Below, one piece after another: positions 8,766-17,431 of a DNA stretch of 54,646 nt. The translations under genes and the position numbers were made by a program. The DNA is from Bacillota bacterium (lineage in GTDB: Bacteria > Bacillota > Clostridia > Oscillospirales > Oscillospiraceae). The notes under the pieces were generated by a model. That model was given only the letters and a program-made list of their open reading frames with translations, searched no databases and was not told the DNA's origin. The stretch spans positions 26,219 through 80,864 of the forward strand of contig JAJQHS010000117.1 in the NCBI GenBank assembly GCA_021199635.1. Reading direction: 5' to 3'. How positions within the stretch are numbered: the first letter of the stretch is position 1; each line of letters begins with the position of its first letter.

Positions 8766-9559
8766 CCGATCCTTTCCCGAGCCGCCTCACCCAGCAGACC
8801 CACGCCCAGCACCAGCAGAATGATCACCAGCGCCGGGAAGAAGGTGCACCAGGGGGCGGAAAGCAGCACGCTCTGGCCCTCGCTGAGCATTCTGCCCAGG
8901 CTGGCCTCCGAGGGGCCGACGCCGATGCCCAGGAAGCTCATGGACGCCTCGGACAGCACCGCGTTATTGAACCCGATGGTCAGGCCGGACAGCAGCACCG
9001 GCCAGGTATTGGGCAGGATGTGGACGAACAGGATGCGCAGATCGGACACATGGGCCAGCTTCGCTGCCTTCACGAAATCCCGCTCCCGGTACTTGATAAA
9101 TTCCCCCCGGGTCAGCCGGGCGAAGCTGGGGATGAACAGCACCCCCAGTGCCGCGATCACATTGTACGTCCCTGCGCCGGTGATGGCGATGACCACCATG
9201 GCCAGCAGGATGCTGGGGAAGGCAGTAATGGCGTCGCACAGGCGCATGACCACGCTGTCCAGCACGCCGCCATAGTAGCCGCACAGCGCGCCGATGATCA
9301 GCCCGAACACAAATCCCACCGCCACCACCGCCAGGGCGATGACCAGCGTAGTGCCCGCGCCGGCCAGCGTGCGGGAGAATACGTCCCGCCCCAGATGGTC
9401 GCACCCGAAAATATGGGCGGCGGAGGGCGCTGCCAGCTTATCCGCGCTGCTGAGCGCCGTGGGGTCGCAGGGCGTCCAGAAAAAGCCCACCACAATGTAC
9501 AGCAGCATAAAAGCAGTGAGCCCCATGCCGCAGGTGAAATACCAGCTTCGTTTCTTCAT
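8762..9559 (-). CDS. ABC importer permease, DppC/NikC type
   Basis: A 265-residue inner-membrane permease. It has an N-terminal helix followed by the conserved FGCDHLGRDVFSR motif, then about five more helices. The EAA loop is at about 190-215 (AKLAHVSDLRILFVHILPN), where the ATPase docks. It forms a heterodimer with the upstream DppB-type permease. Gene order binding protein, B, C, D, F is the standard arrangement for this importer class. Confidence 0.9.
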   Translation of the reverse strand: MKKRSWYFTCGMGLTAFMLLYIVVGFFWTPCDPTALSSADKLAAPSAAHIFGCDHLGRDVFSRTLAGAGTTLVIALAVVAVGFVFGLIIGALCGYYGGVLDSVVMRLCDAITAFPSILLAMVVIAITGAGTYNVIAALGVLFIPSFARLTRGEFIKYRERDFVKAAKLAHVSDLRILFVHILPNTWPVLLSGLTIGFNNAVLSEASMSFLGIGVGPSEASLGRMLSEGQSVLLSAPWCTFFPALVIILLVLGVGLLGEAARERIG

Positions 9560-9565
9560 CCCGCG

Positions 9566-10510
9566 TCACCGCCCTTTCAGCCTGGGGTCCAGCAGGTGGT
9601 ACACACTGTCCGCCAGGAAATTGCACACGACCACCGCAAACCCCACCAGCACGATGATGGCCTGCACCACGGGATAATCCCGGTTGCCGATGGAGGACAC
9701 CAGCATCTGCCCCAGGCCGGGGATGGAGAAAACCTGCTCCACCACGATGGAGCCGGCCAGCAGCTCCGCCATGATGGTGGCCAGGAACGTGACCACCGGC
9801 AGCATAGCGTTGCGCAGCACATGGCGCCAGAGCGTCGCACCGGGGGGATTCCCCTTGGCGCGGGCGGTGCGGACATAGTCCGCGTGCAGCTCGCTCAGGA
9901 TGGAGCTGCGGAGCATTTTCACCGTCATGGCGCTTTTCGGCAGCGCCACCGCCAGGGACGGGAACAGCATGAACCGCAGGTAGGCGCCCAGGCCCTCCTC
10001 CGGCGATACATAGCCCCCGGGACGGAACCACTTCAGCACCAGCCCGAACAGGTACACCACGGCAATGCCCATCACGAAGCCGGGCACGGACATATTCAGG
10101 TGGGTCAGCACCGTGAGCGCCTTGTCCAGCCGTCCACCGGCATAGCGGGCAGACAGCACGCCCAGGGGCACGGAGATCACCAGGATCAGCACGAAGGACA
10201 TGCCCGCCAACGTCAGCGTGGGCACGATGCGGCTGGACAGCAGCGTCGCCACGGGCATATCAAAATTATAGGACGTTCCGAGATCCCCGGTGAGAAAGCC
10301 GGAGAGCCAATTCCAGTACCGCTGCCACAGGGGCAGGTCCAGCCCCAGCTGGCTGCGCAGCACGGCGATCTGCTCCTCGGTGGCGTTCATCCCCAGGATG
10401 GAGTCGGTGGGGTCGCCGGGGATGATGGAGAAGGCCACGAACGCCAGGACCGTCACCAGCAGCAGCGTGACTGCCAGCAGAAGCAGCCGCCGGATACCCG
10501 TTTTAATCAT
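9566..10510 (-). CDS. ABC importer permease, DppB/NikB type
   Basis: A 314-residue permease with six predicted helices. It has the family's N-terminal pattern (FSIIPGDPTDSILG, then LGLDLPLWQRYWNWL) and an EAA loop near RTARAKGNPPGATLWRHVLRNA. The ATG at 10510 (MIKTGIRRLL) is chosen because AGGG lies upstream; an in-frame ATG at 10531 has no ribosome site. It is separated from the binding-protein gene by a hairpin that may lower its expression relative to that gene. Confidence 0.9.
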   Translation of the reverse strand: MIKTGIRRLLLLAVTLLLVTVLAFVAFSIIPGDPTDSILGMNATEEQIAVLRSQLGLDLPLWQRYWNWLSGFLTGDLGTSYNFDMPVATLLSSRIVPTLTLAGMSFVLILVISVPLGVLSARYAGGRLDKALTVLTHLNMSVPGFVMGIAVVYLFGLVLKWFRPGGYVSPEEGLGAYLRFMLFPSLAVALPKSAMTVKMLRSSILSELHADYVRTARAKGNPPGATLWRHVLRNAMLPVVTFLATIMAELLAGSIVVEQVFSIPGLGQMLVSSIGNRDYPVVQAIIVLVGFAVVVCNFLADSVYHLLDPRLKGR

Positions 10511-10534
10511 AGATGCAAAGCCCTCATACATGGG

Positions 10535-10565
10535 AAAAGCGCGGGACTGCCTGCGGCAGCCCCGC
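10535..10565 (-). terminator. Hairpin between binding-protein and permease genes (possible partial terminator)
   Basis: An 11-pair stem (GCGGGGCTGCC with GGCAGTCCCGC, loop GCA, one G-U pair) is followed on the minus strand by GCTTTTCCC. The T run is short, so partial termination or 3' protection of the binding-protein mRNA is more likely than full termination. This layout is common where the binding protein is needed in excess of the membrane subunits. Confidence 0.55.
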
Positions 10566-10570
10566 TCCTT

Positions 10571-12124
10571 TTATTGATAGTAGATGGTGGACATATCCAG
10601 CACATAGGTGGCGTAGAAGGTCATGCCGTCCAGCTCCGGGCGCATGACCACCAGGTCGCACAGGTCCTGGATCCACAGGCTGGCGGCCTCGGTGTTCAGG
10701 ATCTCCTGCGCCTGCTGGTACAGGGCGACCTGCTCATCCATGTCCATGGTGGCGATGGCGCGGGCGACCACATCGTCATACTCCGCGTTGGAGAAATTGA
10801 TGAAATTCTTGCTGTTGTCCGACACGTACCGCGCCAGCATTTCCCGGGCGGTCATATCACTGGCGGCGACGCCGCAGACGGTGGTTTCATATTCCCGCCC
10901 CCGGTAAACATCGCTGTACCAGGTTTCCCAGGTCACCTCCACCACTTCGGCGGTAATGCCCACCTGCGAGAGCTGCTGGGCGATCACCAGACCGGTGTCC
11001 ACATGCTGGGGATAGTTGGAGGGGACGGTGATGGTCATGGAGAACCCGTCCGGGTACCCGGCCTCGGCCAGAAGCTCCTTGGCCTTATCCAGGTCCTGCT
11101 GGTAGACCTCCGCCAGCTCCGGCACGAAATACTTGGTAAACGCGGGGTACATGCTGGTGCCCGTGGGGACCCCTGCGCCGTCGCAGACGAAATCGATGAT
11201 CTCCTCCACGTCAATGGCGTAGTACATCGCCTGGCGCACGCGCACATCGTCAAACGGCTCCACGGCGTTGTTGATGTACAGCGCCTGCACCAGCTTCATT
11301 GTGTCCGTCAGGACGGTGAAGCTCTCGTCGATGCTGCTGGCCATGGTGTTAGGCATATGGATCACCATATCCAGCGTCCCCCCGTTCAGGCCCATGACCA
11401 GGGTGTTGGTGTCGCTGACGATCTGGAAGGTGACGCTCTCCAGATGCGCCGCCTCGCCCCAGTAATCGTCGAACCGCTCCACCACCAGGCTGCTCTGGGG
11501 TGTGTAGGACACAAAGCGGAACGGCCCGGTGCCCACCGGATTGGTGGCCTGGGTGCTGCCGCTGCCCGCGGGGATGATCTGGGCGGTCATAGAGTTCAGG
11601 AACTCCAGGCTCGGCTCCAGCAGGGTGATGACCACCCGCCCCTGATCGTCCGACGTGATGCTCTCCACATTAGAAAACGCCGTGATCAGGGGAACTCCAT
11701 CGTTCTCCGATCCGGCGCACCGTTCCAGGGAATACAGGACATCCTCCAGTGTGACATCGCTCCCATCGTGGAACTTTACGCCCTCCCGCAGGGTGAAGGT
11801 GTAAACCTTACCGTCCTCGGAAATTTCGTAGTCACTGGCCACGGCGGGAATCACACCGCCGTCAGGGCTGGCTTTCATCAAGCCCTCGAAGATGTTGAAC
11901 AGCACCTCCCGCGTGCCGGCATTGGCCGTCTTATGGGGGTCCAGGCTGTCCAGATCCTGTGAGATACCGACCGTGACTGAGCCTCCGTTGGATAGCTCGC
12001 CCGATACCGCAGATGCCGTTTCCCCGGTGCTGGGCTCCGTATCTCCTGCGCAGGAAAGCAGTGAGACCGGCAGCAAGGCGAAAGCGGCAAGCAGCAAAAG
12101 GGCGCGTTTGATACGCGTTGACAT
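10571..12124 (-). CDS. Lipoprotein substrate-binding protein, SBP_bac_5 family
   Basis: A 517-residue extracytoplasmic binding protein for peptides, nickel or a metal chelate. It has a signal peptide ending in lipobox LLSC (Cys about 25), so it is membrane-anchored, then a Ser/Thr-rich linker. Family 5 marks are LDSLDPHKTANAGTREV, YTFTLREGVKFHDGSDVT and NPVGTGPFRF. It heads the importer operon under its own promoter. The neighbouring cobalt/nickel ECF genes and the cobalamin riboswitch make a metal or corrinoid-related substrate attractive, but family 5 proteins are mostly peptide binders. Confidence 0.88.
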   Translation of the reverse strand: MSTRIKRALLLLAAFALLPVSLLSCAGDTEPSTGETASAVSGELSNGGSVTVGISQDLDSLDPHKTANAGTREVLFNIFEGLMKASPDGGVIPAVASDYEISEDGKVYTFTLREGVKFHDGSDVTLEDVLYSLERCAGSENDGVPLITAFSNVESITSDDQGRVVITLLEPSLEFLNSMTAQIIPAGSGSTQATNPVGTGPFRFVSYTPQSSLVVERFDDYWGEAAHLESVTFQIVSDTNTLVMGLNGGTLDMVIHMPNTMASSIDESFTVLTDTMKLVQALYINNAVEPFDDVRVRQAMYYAIDVEEIIDFVCDGAGVPTGTSMYPAFTKYFVPELAEVYQQDLDKAKELLAEAGYPDGFSMTITVPSNYPQHVDTGLVIAQQLSQVGITAEVVEVTWETWYSDVYRGREYETTVCGVAASDMTAREMLARYVSDNSKNFINFSNAEYDDVVARAIATMDMDEQVALYQQAQEILNTEAASLWIQDLCDLVVMRPELDGMTFYATYVLDMSTIYYQ

Positions 12125-12182
12125 TTTGCTTCTTCCTTTCCTTTCTGCATTTGGTTATCTATTCTATGCAATTGTGCCGCGA

Positions 12183-12226
12183 CTGCCGCGGCAGAGTTAT
12201 TATATCACAGCTTCCTGAAAATGCAA
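12183..12226 (-). promoter_or_regulatory. Promoter of the ABC importer operon with a palindrome at the start point
   Basis: On the minus strand TTGCAT (12221-12226), a 16-base spacer ending TGA, and TATAAT (12199-12204) form an extended -10 promoter. A perfect 12-base palindrome CTGCCGCGGCAG (12183-12194) lies four bases after the -10, across the likely start site. It could be an operator or an early RNA hairpin. It does not resemble the NikR site. Confidence 0.65.
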
Positions 12227-12262
12227 GGCGCATTTTCCCGGATTTCCCGCCAGATCCACGAT

Positions 12263-12982
12263 TCATCGCCCGGCCAGGCACAGGGGGAGCTCCAGATGAT
12301 TGGCCTCCAGCAGCGCCTGGTCCCGCAGGATGTCCTCCGCCCGGCCGTCGGCGGCGATGTGCCCCCTGTGCAGCAGGATCACCCGGCTGCAGGTATCCAG
12401 CACCATGTCCAGGTCGTGGGAAGCGATGAGCTTGGTCTGCTCCAGGCCGTTGATGGTGCGGATCACCGCCCGCCGGTTCGCCGGGTCCAGGGCAGTGGTA
12501 GGCTCGTCCATCAGCAGTGCCTCCGGCTGCATGACCAGGATGGTGGCGATAGCCGCCATCCGCTTTTCGCCCCCGGAAATTTTGTGATTGTAGCGGTCCC
12601 GCAGCTCTGTCAGCCCCAGCTGCGCCAGCACCTGGGAGATGCGGCGCTCCGTTTCCTCGGGCGGCAGGCCGTAATTGCCCGGCGCGAAGCGCATATCCTC
12701 GTAAACCGTGGGCATGAACATCTGATTGTCGGAATTCTGCAGGACATAGCCCAGCTTCCTGCGGACCTCCGGCAGATTCTTCCGGTTCACCGGCACGCCG
12801 TCCACCAACACCGTCCCCGACACCGGGATCAGCCCCAGCATGGCCTTGAAAATGGTGGATTTACCTGCGCCGTTGGCGCCGATCAGCCCTACAGCCTCCC
12901 CGTCCCGGATGGTGAAGGACAGGTCCTCCAGCACCGGTACGCCGGATTCATAGGCAAAGGATACATTCTGGAATTCAATCAA
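12263..12982 (-). CDS. cbiO: Cobalt/nickel ECF importer ATPase
   Basis: A 239-residue ATPase energising cobalt or nickel uptake through the T component CbiQ. Walker A is GANGAGKST (about 35-43), the Q-loop YVLQNSDNQMFMPTVYEDMRF is the ECF-type version, the signature is ISGGEKRMAAIA and Walker B is [12 protein letters not shown]. It overlaps the end of cbiQ by a few bases. Only one ATPase gene is present, as usual for Cbi systems. Confidence 0.93.
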   Translation of the reverse strand: MIEFQNVSFAYESGVPVLEDLSFTIRDGEAVGLIGANGAGKSTIFKAMLGLIPVSGTVLVDGVPVNRKNLPEVRRKLGYVLQNSDNQMFMPTVYEDMRFAPGNYGLPPEETERRISQVLAQLGLTELRDRYNHKISGGEKRMAAIATILVMQPEALLMDEPTTALDPANRRAVIRTINGLEQTKLIASHDLDMVLDTCSRVILLHRGHIAADGRAEDILRDQALLEANHLELPLCLAGR

Positions 12983-13784
12983 CGGAAATCACCATTCCTC
13001 CCAAAAGCTCCGCCACGGGGACGAACCGCAGTGCCAGGCACCCAGCGGCCATCCCACAGAAATACGCCCAGTCCCGCCCGCGCAGGGGCGGGGCGGCTAC
13101 GTAGGAAAATTCCCCCTGGAAGCCCCGCAGCTGCATGCTCTGGTACAGCTCCGTGGCCCGGTCCATGCTCCGCAGGAGCAGCTGCCCCACGAAGGAGCCC
13201 CAGGCCCGGTAATGGATGCCCTTTTGCCCCGGCGCGCGCAGGTGGTAGGCGTCGGTCATGACGGACACCTCCTCGATCATCACCGAAACATAGCGGTAAG
13301 TCAGCAGCAGCAGCGTCACGATCATGCCCGGCACATGCATTTTCCGCAGCGCCATGCAGATGGCGTCCATGGACGTGGTGGCGATCAGCAGGAAGGAGGC
13401 CATCAGGGCGAAAATCCCCTTGCACATCAGCGTGAGCATGGAGATCACCCCGCCGGAAACGGAGAGCGCCCCCACCTGGAGTAGGACCTCCCGGTCCAGG
13501 AACGGGTTCACAATGCCCACGGCGCATACCAGCGGCACTACCGCCCGCAGCTTATGGAAGCAGGTGCCCACCGGGATGCCGGTGATGGAAAACAGCAGCG
13601 CCGGGTACAGCACCATGGGGATCAGACCGGTCAGGTCATACTTGTCAAAGGACACCGTCAGAAAAATGTAGACCACGGTGGTCAGCAGCTTCACCAGCGG
13701 GTGCAGCCGGTGGATAGGGGTATCCATCGCCGCCAGGGCGTCCATCTCCTGGAATTCGGTCAAGGCCCGGGAAACCTGGTTCAT
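12975..13784 (-). CDS. cbiQ: Cobalt/nickel ECF importer transmembrane component
   Basis: A 269-residue T component with several hydrophobic helices. It has the coupling-helix sequences AYHLRAPGQKGIHYRAWGS and RSMDRATELYQSMQLRGFQG; the Ala-Arg-Gly type motifs there contact CbiO. It begins with a short amphipathic N-terminus containing MDTPIHRLHPLVKLL, typical of CbiQ. It lies between the cbiMN fusion and cbiO in one operon. Confidence 0.93.
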   Translation of the reverse strand: MNQVSRALTEFQEMDALAAMDTPIHRLHPLVKLLTTVVYIFLTVSFDKYDLTGLIPMVLYPALLFSITGIPVGTCFHKLRAVVPLVCAVGIVNPFLDREVLLQVGALSVSGGVISMLTLMCKGIFALMASFLLIATTSMDAICMALRKMHVPGMIVTLLLLTYRYVSVMIEEVSVMTDAYHLRAPGQKGIHYRAWGSFVGQLLLRSMDRATELYQSMQLRGFQGEFSYVAAPPLRGRDWAYFCGMAAGCLALRFVPVAELLGGMVISVD

Positions 13785-13841
13785 TTGCTTCTCCCCTCCA
13801 AACGGCAGCTTGGGGCATCCTGCCGGATGCCCCTGTTCCTC

Positions 13842-14903
13842 TTATTTTGCCGACGATTTCTTCTTCCGGAAGAAGCCGCCGATGGCGCAGATGGCCGCGG
13901 CCACCGCCGCCACCAGCCCGGCGCCCACCAGTCCGGAAACGCTGGTGCCCAGGGCGCTGTCGCTGCCGGAGAAGGCATAGTCCGGCAGGAACGCCGTCCA
14001 TCCCTGGATGGATGCGGCAGTATCCGCAGCATCGCTGGACACGCCGAAGCTGTCCTCATCCAGCCCCATATTCTCGCTGTAGCCGGCCTCGCTGTTGCCG
14101 AACAGCGACCACTCCAGGCCGTCCGGGTTGCCGCTGGCCAGCAGGGAGAGCCCGCCGCCCACCACAGCCGCCGCCACAGCCAGGACGATCAGCGTGGTTC
14201 TCACGGAGCAGCGCCCGGAATTGCCGGAGGTCTGCACATCCTGTAGAAGCTCCGGCCTGGCCTCCCATACGAAAACCAGCACGGCACTGGTGATCAGCCC
14301 CTCCACCAGCCCGATCGCCAGATGGATGGGCTGCATTACGGCCAGGAACGTGCCAAAGGGCAGCTCCGTAATTCCGGACAGGGAGGTTTCGATCACCACG
14401 GAGAACGCGCCCAGCTGCAAGGTCACCACACAGCCGAGGATGGAGGCCAGGATGATCTTGACCCGTCCGGCCGCCTTCCCGCCCATTCCGGACAGCCATT
14501 TGCTGTGCATGATCGGCCGCCATATCAGATAGTATCCCACGAAGCAGCCGTAGAACGCCATGTTCCAGATATTCGCGCCCAGCGCCAGCAGTCCGCCGTC
14601 GGCAAAGAACAGGCACTGGATGGTCAGGATCACCGCCATGGACAGGAATCCCGCCTGGGGCCCCAGTAAGGCGGACAGCAGCATGCCGCCGCACAGATGC
14701 CCGGAGGAGCCGGTGCCGGGGATGGTGTAGTTGATCATCTGCCCGGCAAACACCAGGGCGGCGGAGACGGCCATAGTCGGCAGCTTGGCCGGCTGTTGTT
14801 CATCCTTGCGCAGTGTGTGGACGGAGACGCCCACCGCGGCGGCGGAGGCAGCGTACATCACCCCGGCCACCGCAGGAGCCAGCAGCGCATCAGCCATATG
14901 CAT
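13842..14903 (-). CDS. cbiM: CbiM-CbiN fusion, metal-binding S component
   Basis: A 353-residue protein. The N-terminal part (about 1-225) is CbiM/NikM: it opens MHMADALLAPAVAG, where the N-terminal amine and His2 bind Co2+ or Ni2+ in this family, and contains GMLLSALLGPQAGFL and an internal His region. The C-terminal part (about 235-353) has a helix, the PDGLEW motif typical of CbiN/NikN PDGLE domains, a loop and a last helix followed by KKK. Fusion of M and N is known in Firmicutes. Cobalt versus nickel cannot be decided from sequence alone; the B12 context leans to cobalt. Confidence 0.9.
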   Translation of the reverse strand: MHMADALLAPAVAGVMYAASAAAVGVSVHTLRKDEQQPAKLPTMAVSAALVFAGQMINYTIPGTGSSGHLCGGMLLSALLGPQAGFLSMAVILTIQCLFFADGGLLALGANIWNMAFYGCFVGYYLIWRPIMHSKWLSGMGGKAAGRVKIILASILGCVVTLQLGAFSVVIETSLSGITELPFGTFLAVMQPIHLAIGLVEGLITSAVLVFVWEARPELLQDVQTSGNSGRCSVRTTLIVLAVAAAVVGGGLSLLASGNPDGLEWSLFGNSEAGYSENMGLDEDSFGVSSDAADTAASIQGWTAFLPDYAFSGSDSALGTSVSGLVGAGLVAAVAAAICAIGGFFRKKKSSAK

Positions 14904-14942
14904 GATTCAATTCCCTCACTTCAAAAATTTTGATGTGACGCA

Positions 14943-14972
14943 ATTATACTCCGCCCCCTGCCCCTTGCGCAA
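14943..14972 (-). promoter_or_regulatory. Promoter of the cbiMN-Q-O operon
   Basis: TTGCGC and TATAAT are separated by 18 bases on the minus strand, 40 bases before cbiM. The -35 lies inside the palindrome CTTGCGCAAG. The leader is too short for a cobalamin or NiCo riboswitch, so metal control, if any, would act through a protein. Confidence 0.6.
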
Positions 14973-15015
14973 GCCCCACGGGGGGATACTTTTTTCACTC
15001 TGCTGCCGTCCAAAC

Positions 15016-15232
15016 CGGGCGCTTATGCTGCGTCCGTGATTTTCTCCAGAGCGACGCGGAACTCCTGCAGGAATTCCGTCGGGTCCGGGCACATGTAGAT
15101 GAAAAACAGCACCAGCGTCACCGCTCCGCAGCAGCTGTTCCCATGCTCCAGCTCTGCGTAGCTGCGCCCTGCCATCATCAGCCGGTGGGCCATTTCCTCC
15201 TGGTTGATTTGCGCCGATTGCTGGCTCCGGAT
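15016..15232. repeat. Inverted duplication, left copy
   Basis: This stretch is nearly identical, in inverted orientation, to 18931-19148; only a handful of bases differ. It covers most of a small helix-turn-helix gene plus about eight bases beyond its stop. The two copies bracket the Fe-S operon and spoIVB. Confidence 0.92.
15023..15232 (-). pseudogene. Truncated copy of the small helix-turn-helix gene
   Basis: The minus strand encodes SQQSAQINQEEMAHRLMM to the C-terminus FLQEFRVALEKITDAA, matching the intact gene at 18880-19140 from about residue 20 onward. The conserved start region (MRNRCTALLKN) and its ribosome site are missing. Upstream codons in frame are unrelated, with no convincing start. 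An internal ATG at MAHRL could give a shorter peptide, but no ribosome site supports it. It is probably a non-functional duplicate. Confidence 0.75.
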
Positions 15233-15331
15233 AACAGAAAATGGGTCTGCCGCAGAACGGGAATTCTGCAGCAGGCCCGTGCGATTTGGATCATGTGCAG
15301 TGCCGTATGCGCCTTGTACGGACCGGCGGGG

Positions 15332-15742
15332 TCAGCTCTCTGTGTTGAGCAGGTCGGCAATGGAAATATCCTCAAAAAACCGGTCGATCATGGCGTCCAG
15401 CCTGTCCCACATTGGCTTTGCCTGGCAGCATTCGCTGCGTGCGCAGGCGGCGGGCCCCTGGCTGGTGCAGGACACGGCGGCCAGGCTCCCCTCCGTCAGC
15501 TTCAGGATGCTGCCGATGGTGTAGTCCTCCGGCGGGCGGTTCAGCCGGTAGCCGCCCCCCTTCCCGTGGACGGCGTCCACAAACCCGGCCTTGGACAGGG
15601 TGGTCATAATGGCCTCCAGATATTTCTGGGAGATCCCCTCCGCCTCCGCCATTTCCTTCAGGGGGATGTACGTGCCCGGAGGCTTCTGCGCCAGGCTGAC
15701 CATGGCCCGCAGCGCATAGCGCCCCTTCGTGGATACGATCAT
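15332..15742 (-). CDS. iscR: Rrf2-family Fe-S responsive regulator (IscR-like)
   Basis: A 136-residue winged-helix repressor. The N-terminus MIVSTKGRYALRAMVSLAQ and the recognition helix EGISQKYLEAIMTTLSKAG are typical. Cysteines in SCTSQG and CARSECC match the [2Fe-2S] ligands of IscR/CymR-like proteins. It probably controls the nifS-nifU operon according to Fe-S supply. It is the last gene of the operon, seven bases after nifU, whereas iscR is usually first. No strong ribosome site is visible, so translational coupling to nifU is likely. The perfect repeat in the nifS promoter is its likely target. Confidence 0.88.
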   Translation of the reverse strand: MIVSTKGRYALRAMVSLAQKPPGTYIPLKEMAEAEGISQKYLEAIMTTLSKAGFVDAVHGKGGGYRLNRPPEDYTIGSILKLTEGSLAAVSCTSQGPAACARSECCQAKPMWDRLDAMIDRFFEDISIADLLNTES

Positions 15743-15748
15743 GGGGGA

Positions 15749-16177
15749 TCACTCGCAGTGGGGGCAGTGCTCGCTGTTGGGGAAGTCCTTGTCATCGTAG
15801 GGGATGCCGTTGCGGTCAAAATAGTCCTGCAGGGCGCCCTTGATGGCTTCCTCCGCCAGCACGGAGCAGTGCATCTTATGGGCGGGCAGCCCGTCCAGCG
15901 CCTCGGCCACGGCCTTGTTGGTCAGCGCCATGGCCTCGTGGATGGATTTGCCCTTGATCATCTCCGTGGCCATGGAGGAGGAGGCGATGGCGCTGCCGCA
16001 GCCGAAGGTCTCAAACTTCACGTCCTGGATGATGTCGTCCTCGATTTTCAGATAGATTTTCATGATGTCGCCGCATTTGGCGTTGCCGACCTCGCCTACG
16101 CCGTCGGCATTTTCAATGACACCCACGTTCCTGGGGTGGGTGAAGTGGTCCATAACCTTTTCGCTGTACAGTGCCAT
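15749..16177 (-). CDS. nifU: Fe-S cluster scaffold, NifU/IscU-like
   Basis: A 142-residue scaffold on which NifS-derived sulfur and iron form clusters. It begins MALYSEKVMDHFTHPRNVG; this ATG has AAGGAG nine bases upstream, so an in-frame extension further up is not used. The three cluster cysteines are in NAKCGD, FGCGSA and MHCSVLA, with the conserved Asp beside the first. An extra C-terminal HCPHCE could bind metal. It sits between nifS and the Rrf2 gene. Confidence 0.94.
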   Translation of the reverse strand: MALYSEKVMDHFTHPRNVGVIENADGVGEVGNAKCGDIMKIYLKIEDDIIQDVKFETFGCGSAIASSSMATEMIKGKSIHEAMALTNKAVAEALDGLPAHKMHCSVLAEEAIKGALQDYFDRNGIPYDDKDFPNSEHCPHCE

Positions 16178-16206
16178 AACAATCGACTCCTTTTCCAGAT
16201 TCAGAA

Positions 16207-17394
16207 TTATAAAATATATTGCCGCTTGCCGGTTTGCAGATCCCGCCATACCGGGGACATGTTCCTCAGATATTCCACCACCTGGGGGACGGCCTCCAGG
16301 ATCTGGTCGATCTCCTCCTGGGTATTGTCCGCGCAGAGGGACAGCCGCAGGGAGCCATGGGCCACATCGTGGACCCGGCCGATGGCCAGCAGCACATGGC
16401 TGGGGTCCAGGGAGCCGGAGGTGCAGGCAGAGCCGGAGGACGCGCAGATGCCCTTGGCATCCAGCAGGAGCAGAAGGCTCTCGCCCTCGATGCCCTCAAA
16501 GCAGAAGCTGACAATGCCCGGCAGGCAATGCTCCGGGTCGCCGTTCCGGGCACTGTGGGGGATCTGGGAAAGCCCGGCGATCAGCCGGTCCCGCAGGGCG
16601 GAAACCTTGGCGGCGTTCTCCTCCATATGGGCGCAGGCCTCCTCCAGCGCGGCGGCCATGCCGCAGATGGCGGGCAGATTCTCCGTGCCGGCGCGCTTGC
16701 CCCGCTCCTGGGCGCCGCCCTCGATCACGTTCACCAGCGGCAGACCCCGCCGGCAGTACAGCGCGCCCACGCCCTTGGGGCCGTGGAATTTATGGGCGGA
16801 CAGGCTGAGCATATCGATATTCTCCTGCTTCACGTGGATGGGCAGGTGCCCCACAGCCTGCACCGCGTCCGTGTGGAAGGGGACGCCGGCAGCCTTGCAG
16901 ATCGCGCCGATCTCCCCGATGGGAAGCACGGAGCCGATCTCATTGTTGGCGTACATCACAGTGACCAGGCAGGTATCCGGCCGGATGGCGTCCTGCACCT
17001 GCCGGGCAGTGATATTGTGGTGCTCCCGGACGTCCAGATAGGTGACCTCGAAGCCCTCCTTCTCCAGCTTCTGCAGGGTGTGCAGCACGGCGTGATGCTC
17101 GAACGCGGTGGAGATGATGTGCTTCTTGCCCTTGCGCTCGCCCAGCCGGGCGGCGGAGAGGATGGCCTGATTGTCCGCCTCGCTGCCGCCGGAGGTGAAG
17201 TAGATTTCCCGCGGCTCGCAGCCCAGGCAGTCGGCGATCCGCTCCCGGGCGGATTCCAGCTGCTCCTTGGCCAGCTGCCCGGCGGTGTGCAGGCTGGAGG
17301 GATTGCCGTAGTAGGTTTCGAAGCAGGGCATCATAGCGTCCAGCGCGGTTTTGCTGATTTTGGTAGTAGCGGCATTGTCCGCATAAACTTGCAT
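16207..17394 (-). CDS. nifS: Cysteine desulfurase, NifS-like
   Basis: A 395-residue PLP enzyme that takes sulfur from cysteine for cluster assembly. It has YADNAATTK at the start, the PLP lysine in SAHKFHGPKGVG, HTDAVQAVG and the persulfide cysteine in SSGSACTSGS (about residue 325), with the short loop of NifS/IscS type. The GGAGG ribosome site lies close to the ATG at 17394. First gene of the operon, under a strong promoter with a palindrome. Confidence 0.95.
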   Translation of the reverse strand: MQVYADNAATTKISKTALDAMMPCFETYYGNPSSLHTAGQLAKEQLESARERIADCLGCEPREIYFTSGGSEADNQAILSAARLGERKGKKHIISTAFEHHAVLHTLQKLEKEGFEVTYLDVREHHNITARQVQDAIRPDTCLVTVMYANNEIGSVLPIGEIGAICKAAGVPFHTDAVQAVGHLPIHVKQENIDMLSLSAHKFHGPKGVGALYCRRGLPLVNVIEGGAQERGKRAGTENLPAICGMAAALEEACAHMEENAAKVSALRDRLIAGLSQIPHSARNGDPEHCLPGIVSFCFEGIEGESLLLLLDAKGICASSGSACTSGSLDPSHVLLAIGRVHDVAHGSLRLSLCADNTQEEIDQILEAVPQVVEYLRNMSPVWRDLQTGKRQYIL

Positions 17395-17431
17395 AATGAT
17401 TCCTCCCGGAAGTTGTTTACCTAGTTGGTTT

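Noticed and set aside
9020-11962. Very long open frame on the plus strand opposite the ABC importer genes
   Set aside because: It is antisense to clear permease and binding-protein genes, is His/Gln/Gly-rich and has no domain; it results from the high-GC codon pattern of the real genes.
14904-15015. NiCo or cobalamin riboswitch before cbiM
   Set aside because: The leader between promoter and start is about 40 bases, and none of the conserved riboswitch boxes is present.
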